Origin: Dongshaea marina
GTDB taxonomy: Bacteria; Pseudomonadota; Gammaproteobacteria; Enterobacterales; Aeromonadaceae
Length of the DNA: 64,000 bases
Direction of reading: 5' to 3'
Assembly: GCF_003072645.1 (NCBI RefSeq)
Contig: NZ_CP028897.1
Span: forward strand, 1,811,658-1,875,657
This document shows positions 1 through 9,541 of this stretch, piece by piece; position 1 is the first letter of the stretch; each line of letters begins with the position of its first letter. A program made the position numbers and the translations under genes. Below the pieces are notes generated by a model, which was not told the DNA's origin, made no database searches, and was given only the letters and a program-made list of their open reading frames with translations.

Positions 1-1
1 G

Positions 2-2199
2 ACTCGCCAGCAGGATGCTTCTTCGCTGCAGCAGCAGATCCAGCAATTGACCGCCGGGCAGCCCCTTCGCTTTGAACTGCAGAGTATCGCAGAGGACTAT
101 CTTGCTCAGCAGCAGGAGTTACACCTGGCCTCCCGGCAGAGGGAGGAGCTCAGCAGCGAGCTTGAATCGATTCAAAAGCAGCTTGATGAGGAGCGGCTGC
201 GTTTTAAAGAAAAAAGAGCGCACCTTCAGGATCTTCAGGCATTGGTCGAGAAGGAGCGGCTTATTCTCAGCCTGAGTGAAGCCCGTGCCAGGTTGCAGCC
301 CGGCGAGGCCTGCCCTCTGTGTGGCTCGACAGAGCACCCCCTGGTCGATAGCTATCAGGTTTTGGAGTTATCTGACTCAGAGCGGCGGACTCAGACATTG
401 CAAACCGAGCTTAGCGCGCTCGAGCAGCTGGGCCAATCCCTCAGGGATGAGGTGCAACTAAAACAGGCAAAGTATGCAGAGCTCGAGCGCCGGCTGGATC
501 AGCTTGGTCAAAAGCAAGCCGGGTATGTCGAGCGCTGGCAACAGCTGGTTTCAGAGCTACACCTTGAGCTGACCCTGGGGAATGGCGAGCAAATCGAGGG
601 CTATCTTAGTAAGACACAGAGTCATATCGAGGCGCTTAATCAGCAGCTCCGGGAGATCCAGCAACTGCAGCAATCCCAGGGGCAGCTGCAGCATCAGCAG
701 ATGCAACTCATCCAGGCCCATAGTGAGAGCCAGCACCAGCAGGTACGTCACGAGCAGCAACTTACCCAACTCAAGCGAGAGCAACAGCTGTTGGCAGAGC
801 AGCATCAGCGCCTCGATGAACAGCAGCAACAACTTGAGAAGGGGTTATTACAGCAACTAGAGCCTCTCGGGTACCAATTGCCCGGAGATGGACAGCAGCA
901 GGGCTGGCTGGAGCAACTGGAGGCATCTGCAAACCGCTGGAAACAATCTGAGCAGGAACGGCAGGGGCTAATCCTACAGCTTCTGGAGCAGCGGGACAAA
1001 GTTGAGCGCCTCACCCATCAGCGCGATGCGCAAAGGCTTCTGCTTGATGAGCATCAGGCAGAGCTCAATATCAAACAGCGAGAGTTCGATGAGAAGCGCC
1101 AGCTCAGAGTACAGCTATTTGCTGAGCAGGATGTTGATGAGGCCCGCCTTGAGATGCGTCAGCAGCTCCTAACGCAGGAGGAGGCTCAGCAGAGCAGCTT
1201 GACCCATTACCATGGGCTGAATCAGCAGCTCGAAAATCTAAAGGGGGGGGCGAGAGGCTTGAGCAGGATTGTCAGAAGTTGCAGCATGAGGTTGAACATC
1301 TGAGTCTGGAGTGGCACACGGCATTGGAGAATAGCCCGTTTGACGATGAAGGGGCATTTCGTCTGGCCCTGCTCAACGAGCAGGAAAAACAGCACTTATC
1401 TCGGCTAAAGCAGCAGCTGACGATCCAACTTGAGCGCTCGCTGGCCCTGGAAGAGCAAGCCAGGGAATCCCTGGATCGCATCCATGGAGCGGAGCATGCG
1501 AAGTTATGGAGCCAGCTGCCAATGGCTGAGGTGCAGCAGCAGTTGGTCGCCCTGGGACAACAACTCGATGCCCTTCGCGATCAGCAGACCGAGCTTCGGG
1601 TTTCACTTAAGCATGATCGGCAGTTACGTCAGCAGCAGGCAAACCTGTTGGAGCGAATGGCACAGCAGCAGCTGGAGTATGATGATCTAAGTTATCTCAA
1701 TGCCTTGATCGGATCTAAAAATGGCGATGCGTTCCGTAAGTTTGCACAGGGGCTGACCCTGGATCACCTGGTACACCTGGCCAATCGCCAGTTGCACAAG
1801 TTACATAGTCGTTATCAGTTACAACGAAAAGCGACCGGTGTTCTGGAGCTGGAGGTCCTGGACCTGTGGCAGGGGGATGAAGTGCGGGATACCCGAACTC
1901 TGTCTGGTGGGGAAAGCTTCCTGGTCAGCCTGGCCCTGGCCCTTGGGCTATCGGATCTGGTGAGTCATAAAACCTCTATTGAATCTCTATTTCTAGATGA
2001 GGGTTTTGGCACTCTGGATAGCGAAACCCTGGACACCGCGCTTAATGCCCTGGATAACCTCAATGCATCGGGCAAGATGATCGGGGTCATTAGCCACATT
2101 GAGGCGATGAAGGAGCGGATCCCGGTACAGATCCGGGTGAAAAAGAGTAACGGTCTGGGCGTCAGCCGGTTGGCTGCTGAATACGCAATTTCAAGCTGA
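2..2199 (+). CDS. sbcC: Exonuclease SbcC, C-terminal part (5' end outside window; frameshifted as assembled)
   Basis: SbcC is the SMC-like ATPase subunit of the SbcCD (Mre11-Rad50 type) nuclease, which cleaves DNA hairpins and protein-blocked ends. The reading frame is open from base 2, so the N-terminal ATPase half lies outside. A long Gln/Leu/Glu-rich coiled coil carries the zinc-hook motif CPLC at about 310-321. The end has the ABC signature LSGGES, the Walker B LFLDEGFG and the late ISHIEAMKERIP. The frame breaks at the eight-G run 1243-1250: frame 2 closes at 1303 and the protein continues in frame 1. One extra G restores a continuous protein, so I read this as a homopolymer error rather than a true pseudogene. 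Identity is near certain. Confidence 0.93.
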
Positions 2200-2420
2200 T
2201 TTAATTCACAGAGTTTGGGAACAACTCGGGCAAATATCTGGATGACTCTGTGGATAACCTTGTCTAGGGCCCAGAGGGGCAGGTCACGTAAAACTTGGGC
2301 AGTTTTTGCCCTGGCCCTCGCGTCATCCTTGGACAGGGATCCAAAGGGTTGCGCTGTGCTCGCGGCCCGCGGGCAGATCTGCTAGGCTGCCCTCTCTAAG
2401 CCATCAATATGGATATAACC

Positions 2421-3089
2421 ATGGATAGAATACAGCTTTACTCCCTTGCAACCCCCAACGGCCAGAAGGTGTCCATTGCTCTTGAGGAGCTGGGTCTCCC
2501 CTATGATGCACACACCATAGATATCATGGCCGGTGATCAATTCTCTGATGAGTTTATCCGGATCAATCCTAACTCGAAAATTCCCGCGATTGTCGATCTG
2601 AATCCGGACAATATTGAAGATGGCCAGCCCCTGCCGATCATGGAGTCGGGGGCTATCTTGCTTTATCTGGCTGAGAAAACCGGCAAGCTGCTTTCGGCGG
2701 ATCCGCGTCTTAGAGTTGAAACCCTGCAGTGGTTGTTTTTCCAGGTCGGTGGAATTGGGCCCATGTTTGGTCAGTTTGGTCACTTCTATCGCTACGGACG
2801 GGACAACTGCGATCATCCTTATCCGGTCGAGCGCTATGCAACCGAAGCCCGGCGTTTGCTCGGGGTGCTGGAGACACGTCTTGAGGGCCGCCACTACCTG
2901 GTGGGAGAGGCCTACAGTATTGCGGATATTGCGACTTTTCCCTGGGTGATCTGCCTGGATCGTTTTTATGAGGCGAGTGAGAAGCTGGGGCTGAGCGAGT
3001 TTCCCAATGTGGCAGCCTGGGTGGAGCGTTGTCGCTGTCGTCCGGCCTCGGTGCGAGGGCTTGAGGTATGCCGGATAGAGCGTGATTAA
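2421..3089 (+). CDS. Glutathione S-transferase, YfcG/nu-class-like
   Basis: About 222 aa, with an N-terminal thioredoxin-fold GST domain and a C-terminal all-helical domain. The opening LYSLATPNGQKVSIALEELG resembles the TPNGxK signature of YfcG/Ure2p-like transferases, which act as glutathione-dependent disulfide or peroxide reductases. MESGAILLYLAEK is the glutathione gamma-glutamyl-binding segment, and SIADIATFPW is the usual N-capping motif of the second domain. I prefer the ATG at 2421 because family members begin a few residues before the first strand; an in-frame ATG at 2409 is the alternative, and neither has a clear ribosome site. It stands alone between sbcC and a convergent transporter gene. 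Substrate unknown. Confidence 0.85.
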   Translation: MDRIQLYSLATPNGQKVSIALEELGLPYDAHTIDIMAGDQFSDEFIRINPNSKIPAIVDLNPDNIEDGQPLPIMESGAILLYLAEKTGKLLSADPRLRVETLQWLFFQVGGIGPMFGQFGHFYRYGRDNCDHPYPVERYATEARRLLGVLETRLEGRHYLVGEAYSIADIATFPWVICLDRFYEASEKLGLSEFPNVAAWVERCRCRPASVRGLEVCRIERD

Positions 3090-3123
3090 GGGCTAGTCCG
3101 ATGGACAGGTCTTCTTCGCGGGG

Positions 3124-4341
3124 CTAGTGAAGAAACAGCCAGTACACCAGTAGGTTGATGGCTGTGACCGGTACTCCATACAGGGCGAATCGATAAAAGG
3201 AGATCCCGGGCTCGCCTCTTTTCTCTGCATTCTGAATGATGATGAGGTTGCTGGCGGCACCGAAAATCAGCAGGTTTCCGGCAACCGTGCTTCCGGCGGC
3301 CAGCGTCATGTAAGCACTAAGCTCATGGGCATGGCCCTTGAGCACAGGAAGGTAGAGTGCCACCAGAGGGACATTGGAGGTGAGCTGACTCACCAGCGCA
3401 GAGACAAGCAGGATCCCTACGCTACTGGTTGGGGTATGCTGCATATAGTCTTTCAAACTCGAGGTATCCCACACGCTTTGGATCAGAATGAACATCCCGA
3501 TAAAAAAGATCAGGGTGTGCCAATCCAGCCTTAACAGAATACCCTTGCGCTGGCGCGAGAGCAGCAAGATCAGTGAGGCGGGAGCCAGGGCAATCCAGTG
3601 CAGTGGAACAGAGGGAAGGCGGATGAATGAGGCCGTAATATTGTAGGCGATCATCATCAACGCCAGGGCGGCTGCGATGACACTCAGGCGCAGCAGCCCG
3701 GACTGTCTGGGTTGAGGCGTGATGGGCTCAGCCGGGACAAGGGGCTGTTTCCGTAGCAGATACAGGATCAACAGATAGAGCAGCAACAGGTTGATCAGGG
3801 TTGGCAGCGCCAGGTAGCGGAAAAAGACAATAAAGGGGCTTTCGATCGGTGCGCCGAGTGCGATCAACAGGTTTTGCGGATTGCCTATCGGTGAGGCGAT
3901 GCTGCCAAGAGTGATCGCAAATGCCAGCCCGAGCAACAGGGGCTGTGAGTGACAGCCCCGATGACGAGCGACCTTGATCAGCAAGGGGTCGCAATGATGG
4001 CGACCGTGTCGTTCATCAACAGGGCCGAGAGCCCCCCATTGCGAAAATGATAAGCGCCACTAATTTAGCATGGGAGCAACTATCACCCAGATAGCGAGGG
4101 ATCAGCTCACTGAAATAGCCACTGCTTTCAATGGCCTGGCCGAGTACAAACATGCCGAACAGAAAAGAGATGATCTCCCAATCGATTGCCCGCCAGGCAT
4201 CTGAGGGGAGATCTGCCCGCTCGCCAGGGCCACCAGGGCGCCGACTGTCATGATCTGCCAGATTTGCACCGGGAATGGCAGTAGCTGGCGCAACGCGATC
4301 CCGACAAATACCAGTAATAAAACGCTCAGGGCAAGTGACAT
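3124..4341 (-). CDS. ArsB/NhaD (SLC13-like) family anion or ion transporter (frameshifted three times as assembled)
   Basis: Joining three reading frames gives about 406 aa of an ion-transporter-superfamily membrane protein. The N-terminal helices (LALSVLLLVFVGIALRQLLP) start at 4341. The conserved core includes GGLSALLMNDTVAIIATP and LGSIASPIGNPQNLL, the re-entrant hairpin typical of ArsB/CitT/YbiR-like carriers, and a repeat of that type (AGSTVAGNLLIFGAASN) near the end. The breaks sit at G/C runs 4205-4208, 4032-4037 and 3985-3988 (plus-strand numbering), and each is healed by one added base. That argues for assembly error, although a decayed gene cannot be excluded. Substrate cannot be read from sequence. 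Confidence 0.75.
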
Positions 4342-4400
4342 CGCGTGTTATTTCTCATGAAAAGACAAGGCGGCTCTGCGAGTCGTGAGCCGCAGGTATA

Positions 4401-4928
4401 TCAGGATTTAGCCGGGATCAGAACCACCTTGGTACCCTCGGCAAAGGCATGGTAACTGTTCAGATCTTTGGCTCCATTTGCCCCATAGGCCACCAGGAAC
4501 TTATATTTTTCACCGGGCTTGATGCTGTAGTTGAAGTTAGCAATGGCGGAGCTCAGCGGCAGACTGAAGCTTAGCTCCGTCCAGCCCTCTTTTTGTGAGC
4601 CTTTAATATCTGAAAGCAGCTGGTCTGCAGCAACCTTGGCATGTGAGGTGTAGCCATTTCCATACTCGGTCGACAGGACCGGCTTGCCTGTTTTTGGGTC
4701 AAAGTAGCCGATCACGAATTTCGCATTTTTCATATAAAAAGAGGGCTCAAGACCGATGGCGATCCAGCCGGTTGTTTTTGCCCTGAGATCAAAGTGGATC
4801 CGCTGATCTGTTGCCTTCCAGTTCACCGTGACGTTATTGTAATTTATCTGGCCTGGCTGTTGTTGTGTCTTGGCCATACAGGAGGAGAGGCCGAGTAGTA
4901 AAAGTAGTGAAAATAGAATTTTCTTCAT
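4401..4928 (-). CDS. DOMON-domain lipoprotein
   Basis: A protein of about 175 aa with a lipoprotein signal (KKILFSLLLLLG then the lipobox LSSC) and a single DOMON-like beta-sandwich. Segments such as VTVNWKATDQRIHFDLRAKT and GWIAIGLEPS are typical of DOMON domains, which bind haem or sugar in redox proteins. It is probably tethered to the outer or inner membrane facing the periplasm. The start at 4928 is chosen because GGAGT lies five bases upstream; an upstream ATG at 4946 has no ribosome site. No redox partner is adjacent. Ligand unknown. Confidence 0.75.
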   Translation of the reverse strand: MKKILFSLLLLLGLSSCMAKTQQQPGQINYNNVTVNWKATDQRIHFDLRAKTTGWIAIGLEPSFYMKNAKFVIGYFDPKTGKPVLSTEYGNGYTSHAKVAADQLLSDIKGSQKEGWTELSFSLPLSSAIANFNYSIKPGEKYKFLVAYGANGAKDLNSYHAFAEGTKVVLIPAKS

Positions 4929-5240
4929 AGTGACTCCGTGTCGCATCTTGTACAGGCTAATTTCATCAGTTGAGGGTAACCAACTCTGATGTCTGACTCA
5001 ATGCTCCCTTTATGATATCCAGATCACGAAACCTGAATAAATAATCTTAAAACCATGGGCTATATCCGTTTTTGATAGCGGGAATTACCGGGCTTGTTAG
5101 AGTTTATCTGTCTTTATCCATGTCTTACCCAGGCTTGGAGGGGTTTCTTTGTGACCCAGGGAGGGGAGCAAAGCCGTCAGAGCCAGCTTACATTTAGCAC
5201 TCCTCTTCTCAATTTCAATGACTGAGAGAAAGAGAAAACA
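4929..5240. other. Intergenic region between divergent genes
   Basis: About 310 bases between the DOMON lipoprotein (leftward) and the NTN-hydrolase (rightward). It must hold both promoters. I see no convincing -35/-10 pair, repeat or RNA structure. Confidence 0.4.
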
Positions 5241-6484
5241 ATGAATCAACGATTCAGCCTTTTTATTCTTTTATTGCTGTTTTTTGCCAGCCGCGCCGGG
5301 ACAGTATCGCTTCATAAGCAGGATAACTATTATCGGGTGTTTATCAATATAGCCAGGGGTGATCATTATCAGACGGGCAGGGGCTGGCGACCGCCGTTCA
5401 TCGCCGCGTGACTGGATACTCCAGTGATCTCAAGGGGTTGGTTCAGTTTGCTGAATCTTTGATCGAGGAGCAAACTCAGGTGAGTCAGCAGCAGGCTTAT
5501 ACCATTTTGCAAAACCGTGCGGATATCTTGTTTGGTAATCTTCATAAAGAGTATCAAGATGAACTACAGGGGTTTATTGATCACTATACGGCTTTGGATC
5601 CCTCCATTTCGGCAGCAGATATCAAGATTACAAACTTCTTTGCGGATATAGCCCTGCCGACCTCCTGCTCCTCCTATGCGGCCTGGGGGAATAAGACATT
5701 GGATGGGAAAACACTCTTTGGGCGTAATCTGGATTTTGCCGATCCCAACCTATCAATCCATCACAGCTATGCGGTGATCACCATTAAGGAGCAAGGAAAG
5801 AGCTTTACCCAGATTGGCTCCTTACTTATGCCTTTTTCAAATCTGACCCTGTTTAGTAAAACACTCTCTTTGTCTGCATTGATTGCAAACATCGGGGAGC
5901 CATTGTCAGTAACTTCGGGCTCTTATGCCCTGGGGTATGCTTATCGTGATGCGATTGAACACTCGGATACTTTGGCGGGGGCTAAAAAGATCCTGAACCG
6001 TTATCAATATACCTGGGGCTCTCTGACGGCAGTGGCTACCCCTCAGCGCTCTGCAATTTTAGAAGATGCCATGGGCTATGACAGAGATTATCGTTATTAC
6101 AATAGTGTGCTCAATTCAGATATTGAGCCTAAGTTTAATTCCGGTTATCAGCAGATCGCAGCGGTAAACACCTTCATGCTGCCGGAAAACCCCCTGTATT
6201 TTTACAGCAGACTTTCGCTGCTGCAGTTGGATAATCAAACGCGCTGGCAGGAGTTTTATCAGAGGACCAATAATAATCATCCTGAGACCGAGCAGAACGT
6301 CATGAATCTGATGGATTACCATAAGGCAGATATCGCGGGGAGCACCACAGACATCTATAACCATGAGACGCTGCTATCTGTCATCTATCGTTTTGGGAGT
6401 AAGTATGCCTGGGTTGCCTTTAACTCGGATAAGGTGAATCCGGATCAGATGAAGTATCAAAAAGTCTCTTTGTTTACTCGCTGA
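5241..6484 (+). CDS. Secreted NTN-hydrolase, acyltransferase C45/acid-ceramidase-like (frameshifted as assembled)
   Basis: The gene begins at ATG 5241 with a signal peptide (FSLFILLLLFFASRAG). After a frame break at the GGG run 5374-5376 it continues to 6484, about 414 aa in total. The segment PTSCSSYAAWGNKTLDGKTL, followed by FGRNLDF, matches the autocatalytic Cys and the Arg/Asp-containing strand of N-terminal nucleophile amidohydrolases of the peptidase C45/AAT/acid ceramidase kind, which cleave amide bonds of acylated amines or bile-acid-like conjugates. One extra G gives an uninterrupted protein (YQTGQGLATAVHRRVTG), so the break is probably artefactual. Substrate is unknown; secretion is inferred from the signal peptide. 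Confidence 0.75.
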
Positions 6485-6555
6485 GTGGGCTGTGGATTGT
6501 GGTTGTCACCTCGCTGGCATGAGAGTGGGGTGATGCCCTATCTTTGGGAGACACT

Positions 6556-6957
6556 TTACTCTTTCCTGGTTGTTGCAAGTTGTAGCTGTTGCTGGCACCA
6601 CTGGAGGGCAGCATCATATTCGGTGAAAAATTTTACCTTGACGATATCGGGAGATACAGTTTCAAAGTGCTTTTGGGCCAGGTGTTGATGCAGGTGCATA
6701 CTGGGTAGGATGGCCTGGCAGACTAAACCATGATCCAACATGTATATTAGTAAATCATCAAATAGCTCCCATACCCTTGGGGTCCCCAGATCCCACTGCC
6801 TCTGGTCAATGACGGTTCCCCAGGGTGCCTGGCAAAGCTCAAGGCTTTTGCACTTAACCTCCTCACAAAACGCTTGTGCAACGGTGTCGCTCCAAGGGCC
6901 ATATCCTTCGATAAACATGATAGGAGGGGTGACTTTTACCTTAAAGAAACCATGCAT
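6556..6957 (-). CDS. Conserved hypothetical protein, small single-domain
   Basis: About 133 aa from the Met at 6957, beginning MHGFFKVKV. It contains GYGPWSDTVAQAF, then a WGTVIDQRQWDLGTP segment. This layout resembles a family of uncharacterised small proteins of marine gammaproteobacteria with MHG-starts and an LGTPE-like motif, apparently STAS/SpoIIAA-like alpha/beta in shape (from memory of the family, not computed). The same frame extends upstream to 7011, but the extra 18 residues look unrelated to the family start. It is a single gene with no operon partner. Function unknown. Confidence 0.55.
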   Translation of the reverse strand: MHGFFKVKVTPPIMFIEGYGPWSDTVAQAFCEEVKCKSLELCQAPWGTVIDQRQWDLGTPRVWELFDDLLIYMLDHGLVCQAILPSMHLHQHLAQKHFETVSPDIVKVKFFTEYDAALQWCQQQLQLATTRKE

Positions 6958-7094
6958 AGTGTGGCCGATAGCGCTAATGCTACAAGGAAGACATACTATT
7001 ATTTTAGCCATATCTTTTACCGTCCGGAACTATTGCTAGTCATAGATGGCGATGATTATCATCCCCGATAACCTTTCCTTGTCGGTGCCCATAC

Positions 7095-7246
7095 CTCCTG
7101 CGTATTAGCGGGGAGACGTATCCTTGCTATACAGGATGTATCAATGCCGTGTGAGGCATGGTGTCGTTGCCAACGTAGCGAGAGCAATGGACTGCGAACT
7201 GGAGAGGGCTATCTGGATGGTAGCCTCCTGAGAGCGGTTTTTTTGC
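7095..7246 (+). ncRNA. Candidate structured small RNA or leader with rho-independent terminator
   Basis: No credible coding frame lies here. The plus strand can form ATCCT/AGGAT (about 7120-7138), ATGCC/GGCAT and a final hairpin around GGGCTATC/GGTAGCCT (about 7211-7230) followed shortly by seven T at about 7238-7244. That is the look of an independent small RNA ending in an intrinsic terminator. A weak TTGTCG with a GTATTA-like -10 lies upstream (about 7080-7108). It matches no riboswitch class I can recall. Low confidence; expression data would decide. Confidence 0.3.
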
Positions 7247-7272
7247 GGTAGGGCTAGACCGGGAGATAGCAA

Positions 7273-7295
7273 AAGAGGCCTGCTGAGGCCTCTTT
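7273..7295 (-). terminator. Rho-independent terminator of the lysine permease gene
   Basis: On the minus strand AAGAGGCCT / AGGCCTCTT forms a 9-bp perfect stem with a short loop and a short T-rich tail, directly after the permease stop codon at 7305. Confidence 0.7.
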
Positions 7296-7304
7296 GATGA
7301 AAGC

Positions 7305-8717
7305 TTACTCCGCAGTGGCTGGCTGCAGGATCTTTTGCTCTGGTGAGGTTACAGTCATCGCCCCTGAATTGCTGCCAATCTTATGGATCAGGATGATGGC
7401 GATAAAGCCGATCAGGGCACCGAACTTCTCGAAGAAGCTCCCCACAGTCAGGTGAGAGCCATAGGCCTGTCCCAGGACCACCAGGGCAATAAACACCATG
7501 GATAGCACAGGGGCGATTGGGAACCACTTGGCCTTGTACTTGAGGCGTGACAGATCCCCTTTAAGGACTCGCTTTCTGAAGCAGTAGTGGCTCAGGGCGA
7601 TTCCAAACCAGCTGATGAAACCACACAGCGAGGAGATCCCAAGCAGGATGGAAAATAGCTTGCCGCTACCAATAAAGGAGGAGAGGAATACCACGGCGCC
7701 GATGATGACGGTGGCCAGCAGGGCATAGATAGGCAGACCATAGCTGGTGGTCTTTTGGAAAATTTTGGGAGCCTGCTTTGAGTTACCCATGTGCCACAGG
7801 GTACGGGTCGAGGCGTACATGCTGGCGTTCGCTGCAGAGATGATGGCGATCAGCACCACCAGGTTGATGAGACTCGTTGCATAGCCTTTTCCGAAGAACA
7901 TCTGGAACACCAGGGTAAAGGGGCTTGACTCAACGCTTCCCTGGTTCACCAGGCTTGGGGTGTTAAAAGGCAGCAGCAGGCTGATACACAGTGTGGTCAG
8001 GATGTAGAAAATAAGCAGGCGCCAGAACACGGCTTTGACCGCTTTGGGGATATTCTTTTCAGGGTTTTTGGTTTCACCTGCAGTGATCCCGATAAGCTCA
8101 CATCCCTGAAACGAGAATCCGGCGATTAAAAAGACAGAGATAAACCCGCTCAGGCCGTTATGGAAAGGGCCATCCGCCAGGGTGAAGTTTTGTACGCCAT
8201 GCCCGGGGGTTTTATAGATGAGAGCCAGGCTAAGCAGAATGAAAATAACAATAACGGCCACTTTAATAAAGGACATCATATATTCTGATTCGGCATAGAC
8301 CTTGACGGAAAATAGGTTCATTCCCAGGACCAGGGCAAAGAATATCCCTGAGATCAGCAGATCCGGAGCATGGGGGAACCAGAATTTTACAATAATAGTG
8401 GCGGCTGATATCTCGGCTGCCAGGGTGATGGCCCAGTTAAACCAGTAGTTATAGCTCATGGCAACGCCGAATGATTTATCGACGTACATAGAGGAGTATT
8501 CACAGAAAGAGCCCGAAGTCGGACGATCGGTTGCCATCTCCCCAAGACTGGTGATCAAAAAATAGACCATGATGGCGATCAGGGCATAGGCTGCGATGGA
8601 GCCTCCGGGGCCGGCGGTATGAACGGCGTAGCCGATCGCCAGGAAAATGCCGGTACCAATTGAGCCCCCTAGGGCGATCATATTCAGATGTCTGGCTTTA
8701 AGGTCGCGTTTAAGCAT
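7305..8717 (-). CDS. lysP: Lysine-specific APC-family permease, LysP-like
   Basis: 470 aa with about 12 hydrophobic segments. The start KARHLNMIALGGSIGTGIFL is the canonical TM1 of amino-acid/polyamine/organocation permeases of the LysP/AroP group. Further typical segments are TSLGEMATDRPTSGSFCEY and FSFQGCELIGITAGETKNPE. It is an inner-membrane proton-coupled amino-acid importer. Lysine as substrate is supported independently: the long leader upstream contains a textbook lysine riboswitch (9173-9344). The leader is about 455 nt from aptamer to start codon, with a weak ribosome site. A terminator follows. Family assignment is firm and substrate assignment strong. Confidence 0.88.
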   Translation of the reverse strand: MLKRDLKARHLNMIALGGSIGTGIFLAIGYAVHTAGPGGSIAAYALIAIMVYFLITSLGEMATDRPTSGSFCEYSSMYVDKSFGVAMSYNYWFNWAITLAAEISAATIIVKFWFPHAPDLLISGIFFALVLGMNLFSVKVYAESEYMMSFIKVAVIVIFILLSLALIYKTPGHGVQNFTLADGPFHNGLSGFISVFLIAGFSFQGCELIGITAGETKNPEKNIPKAVKAVFWRLLIFYILTTLCISLLLPFNTPSLVNQGSVESSPFTLVFQMFFGKGYATSLINLVVLIAIISAANASMYASTRTLWHMGNSKQAPKIFQKTTSYGLPIYALLATVIIGAVVFLSSFIGSGKLFSILLGISSLCGFISWFGIALSHYCFRKRVLKGDLSRLKYKAKWFPIAPVLSMVFIALVVLGQAYGSHLTVGSFFEKFGALIGFIAIILIHKIGSNSGAMTVTSPEQKILQPATAE

Positions 8718-9172
8718 AACAATAACTCAAAATAATTTTTATGATTCATTTCACGCACGGCAATAATTAAAAAAGGAAATAAGGTATCCCTCATCACGAA
8801 TAAATAGATGAATGCCGTAACTTAGCTAAACAGGTTATAAATTAAATAACTGTCATCAACTTCGCTGTAACAAAACTGATTCTAAACTGAATAGCCTGAA
8901 TAATTTCGTTCGTGCGAAAGGACTGAGCGAGTGAATCATAGTCGGACTATCAAGCCCAACATGCTTAAGACGCTTGCTGAAAGATTTATTTGTTTTGTAA
9001 AAGCCTTTTGCCAGCATGGCAGTTGGCAATAAATTCCTAAACACCGAATCGGTATCGGCATTGATTGTAACGATCATGAGTTCCTGCACCTTCACATCAG
9101 GTGGAGAACTATCAAAAAAGGGAAAGAAAGAAGGTCCTCGAAAAGGGAGGGCGAGCGACTTCATAACCCCTT
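8718..9172 (-). promoter_or_regulatory. Post-aptamer leader of lysP with conserved hairpin
   Basis: This 455-nt transcribed leader lies between aptamer and start codon. It contains a hairpin at 9079-9110 (minus strand AGTTC..CACCT / AGGTG..GAACT). An equivalent hairpin occurs at the same place after the second lysine aptamer (11497-11528). No T-rich intrinsic terminator is evident, so control may be by translation or RNA decay. A 132-codon open frame (9254-8856) overlaps aptamer and leader but is not considered a gene. Confidence 0.5.
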
Positions 9173-9344
9173 CAAGTAGTGCTCCATAGTGACTAAATAC
9201 TATGGCAGTGTTGAGCCTTTCGGGTTCAACCCCAGCAAAGAGAGCTGATGGCATCTCTTCACTTCGGCATCGACTCCTTTCTGTGGGGGTCCTTGGTTAT
9301 CACCCTCGCCTCACATACTGATAATCAATGCGGCCTCTACTTAA
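9173..9344 (-). ncRNA. Lysine riboswitch (L box) upstream of lysP
   Basis: Read on the minus strand, the element opens with CCTTAAGTAGAGGCCG and closes with GAGCACTACTTGAAGG, giving a P1 stem of AAGTAG with CTACTT. In order it shows AGAGG, CAGTATGTGAGG, GAAAGGAGTC, the invariant GCCGAAGTGAAGAG, CTTTGCTGG, ACTGCCA and TGGAGCACTACT. All are hallmark blocks of the lysine aptamer. It is expected to turn off the downstream permease when lysine is plentiful. Confidence 0.93.
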
Positions 9345-9355
9345 GGTTGCTGGCC

Positions 9356-9383
9356 ATTCTACTCCAGAAACATGACAAAGCAA
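9356..9383 (-). promoter_or_regulatory. Putative sigma-70 promoter for the lysP leader
   Basis: The minus strand has TTGCTT, a 16-base spacer and TAGAAT. The predicted transcription start falls about 5-10 bases before the lysine aptamer, as expected for a riboswitch leader. Confidence 0.55.
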
Positions 9384-9513
9384 GTGGTTTTACCCCTTGG
9401 ATAGCTTCTAAGCGATTGATCTTTGTTACAGCTTTGTAACCCTTATAGGACGTGGGGTCCAGGGCAATTGGTAATTTTTTGTAAGGGGAGCAGAGGCTTA
9501 TTTAAAGAAGTGT

Positions 9514-9535
9514 GGGGCAGCTCTCAGGCTGCCCC
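9514..9535 (-). terminator. Terminator of the riboswitch-controlled NhaC-type gene
   Basis: The minus strand forms GGGGCAGC / GCTGCCCC, an 8-bp perfect stem with a 6-base loop, just after the stop codon at 9542. The downstream T-tract is weak. Confidence 0.65.
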
Positions 9536-9541
9536 AATGAT

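Noticed and set aside
1243-1250. Phase variation by G-tract slippage in sbcC
   Set aside because: The same one-base loss occurs in runs as short as three across unrelated genes, so assembly error is simpler.
8856-9254. 132-codon minus-strand open frame (and 11346-11573) with shared SSPP-x-x-KV-x-x-LM segment
   Set aside because: It overlaps the lysine aptamer and its leader; the shared residues are explained by the conserved RNA hairpin. No ribosome site.
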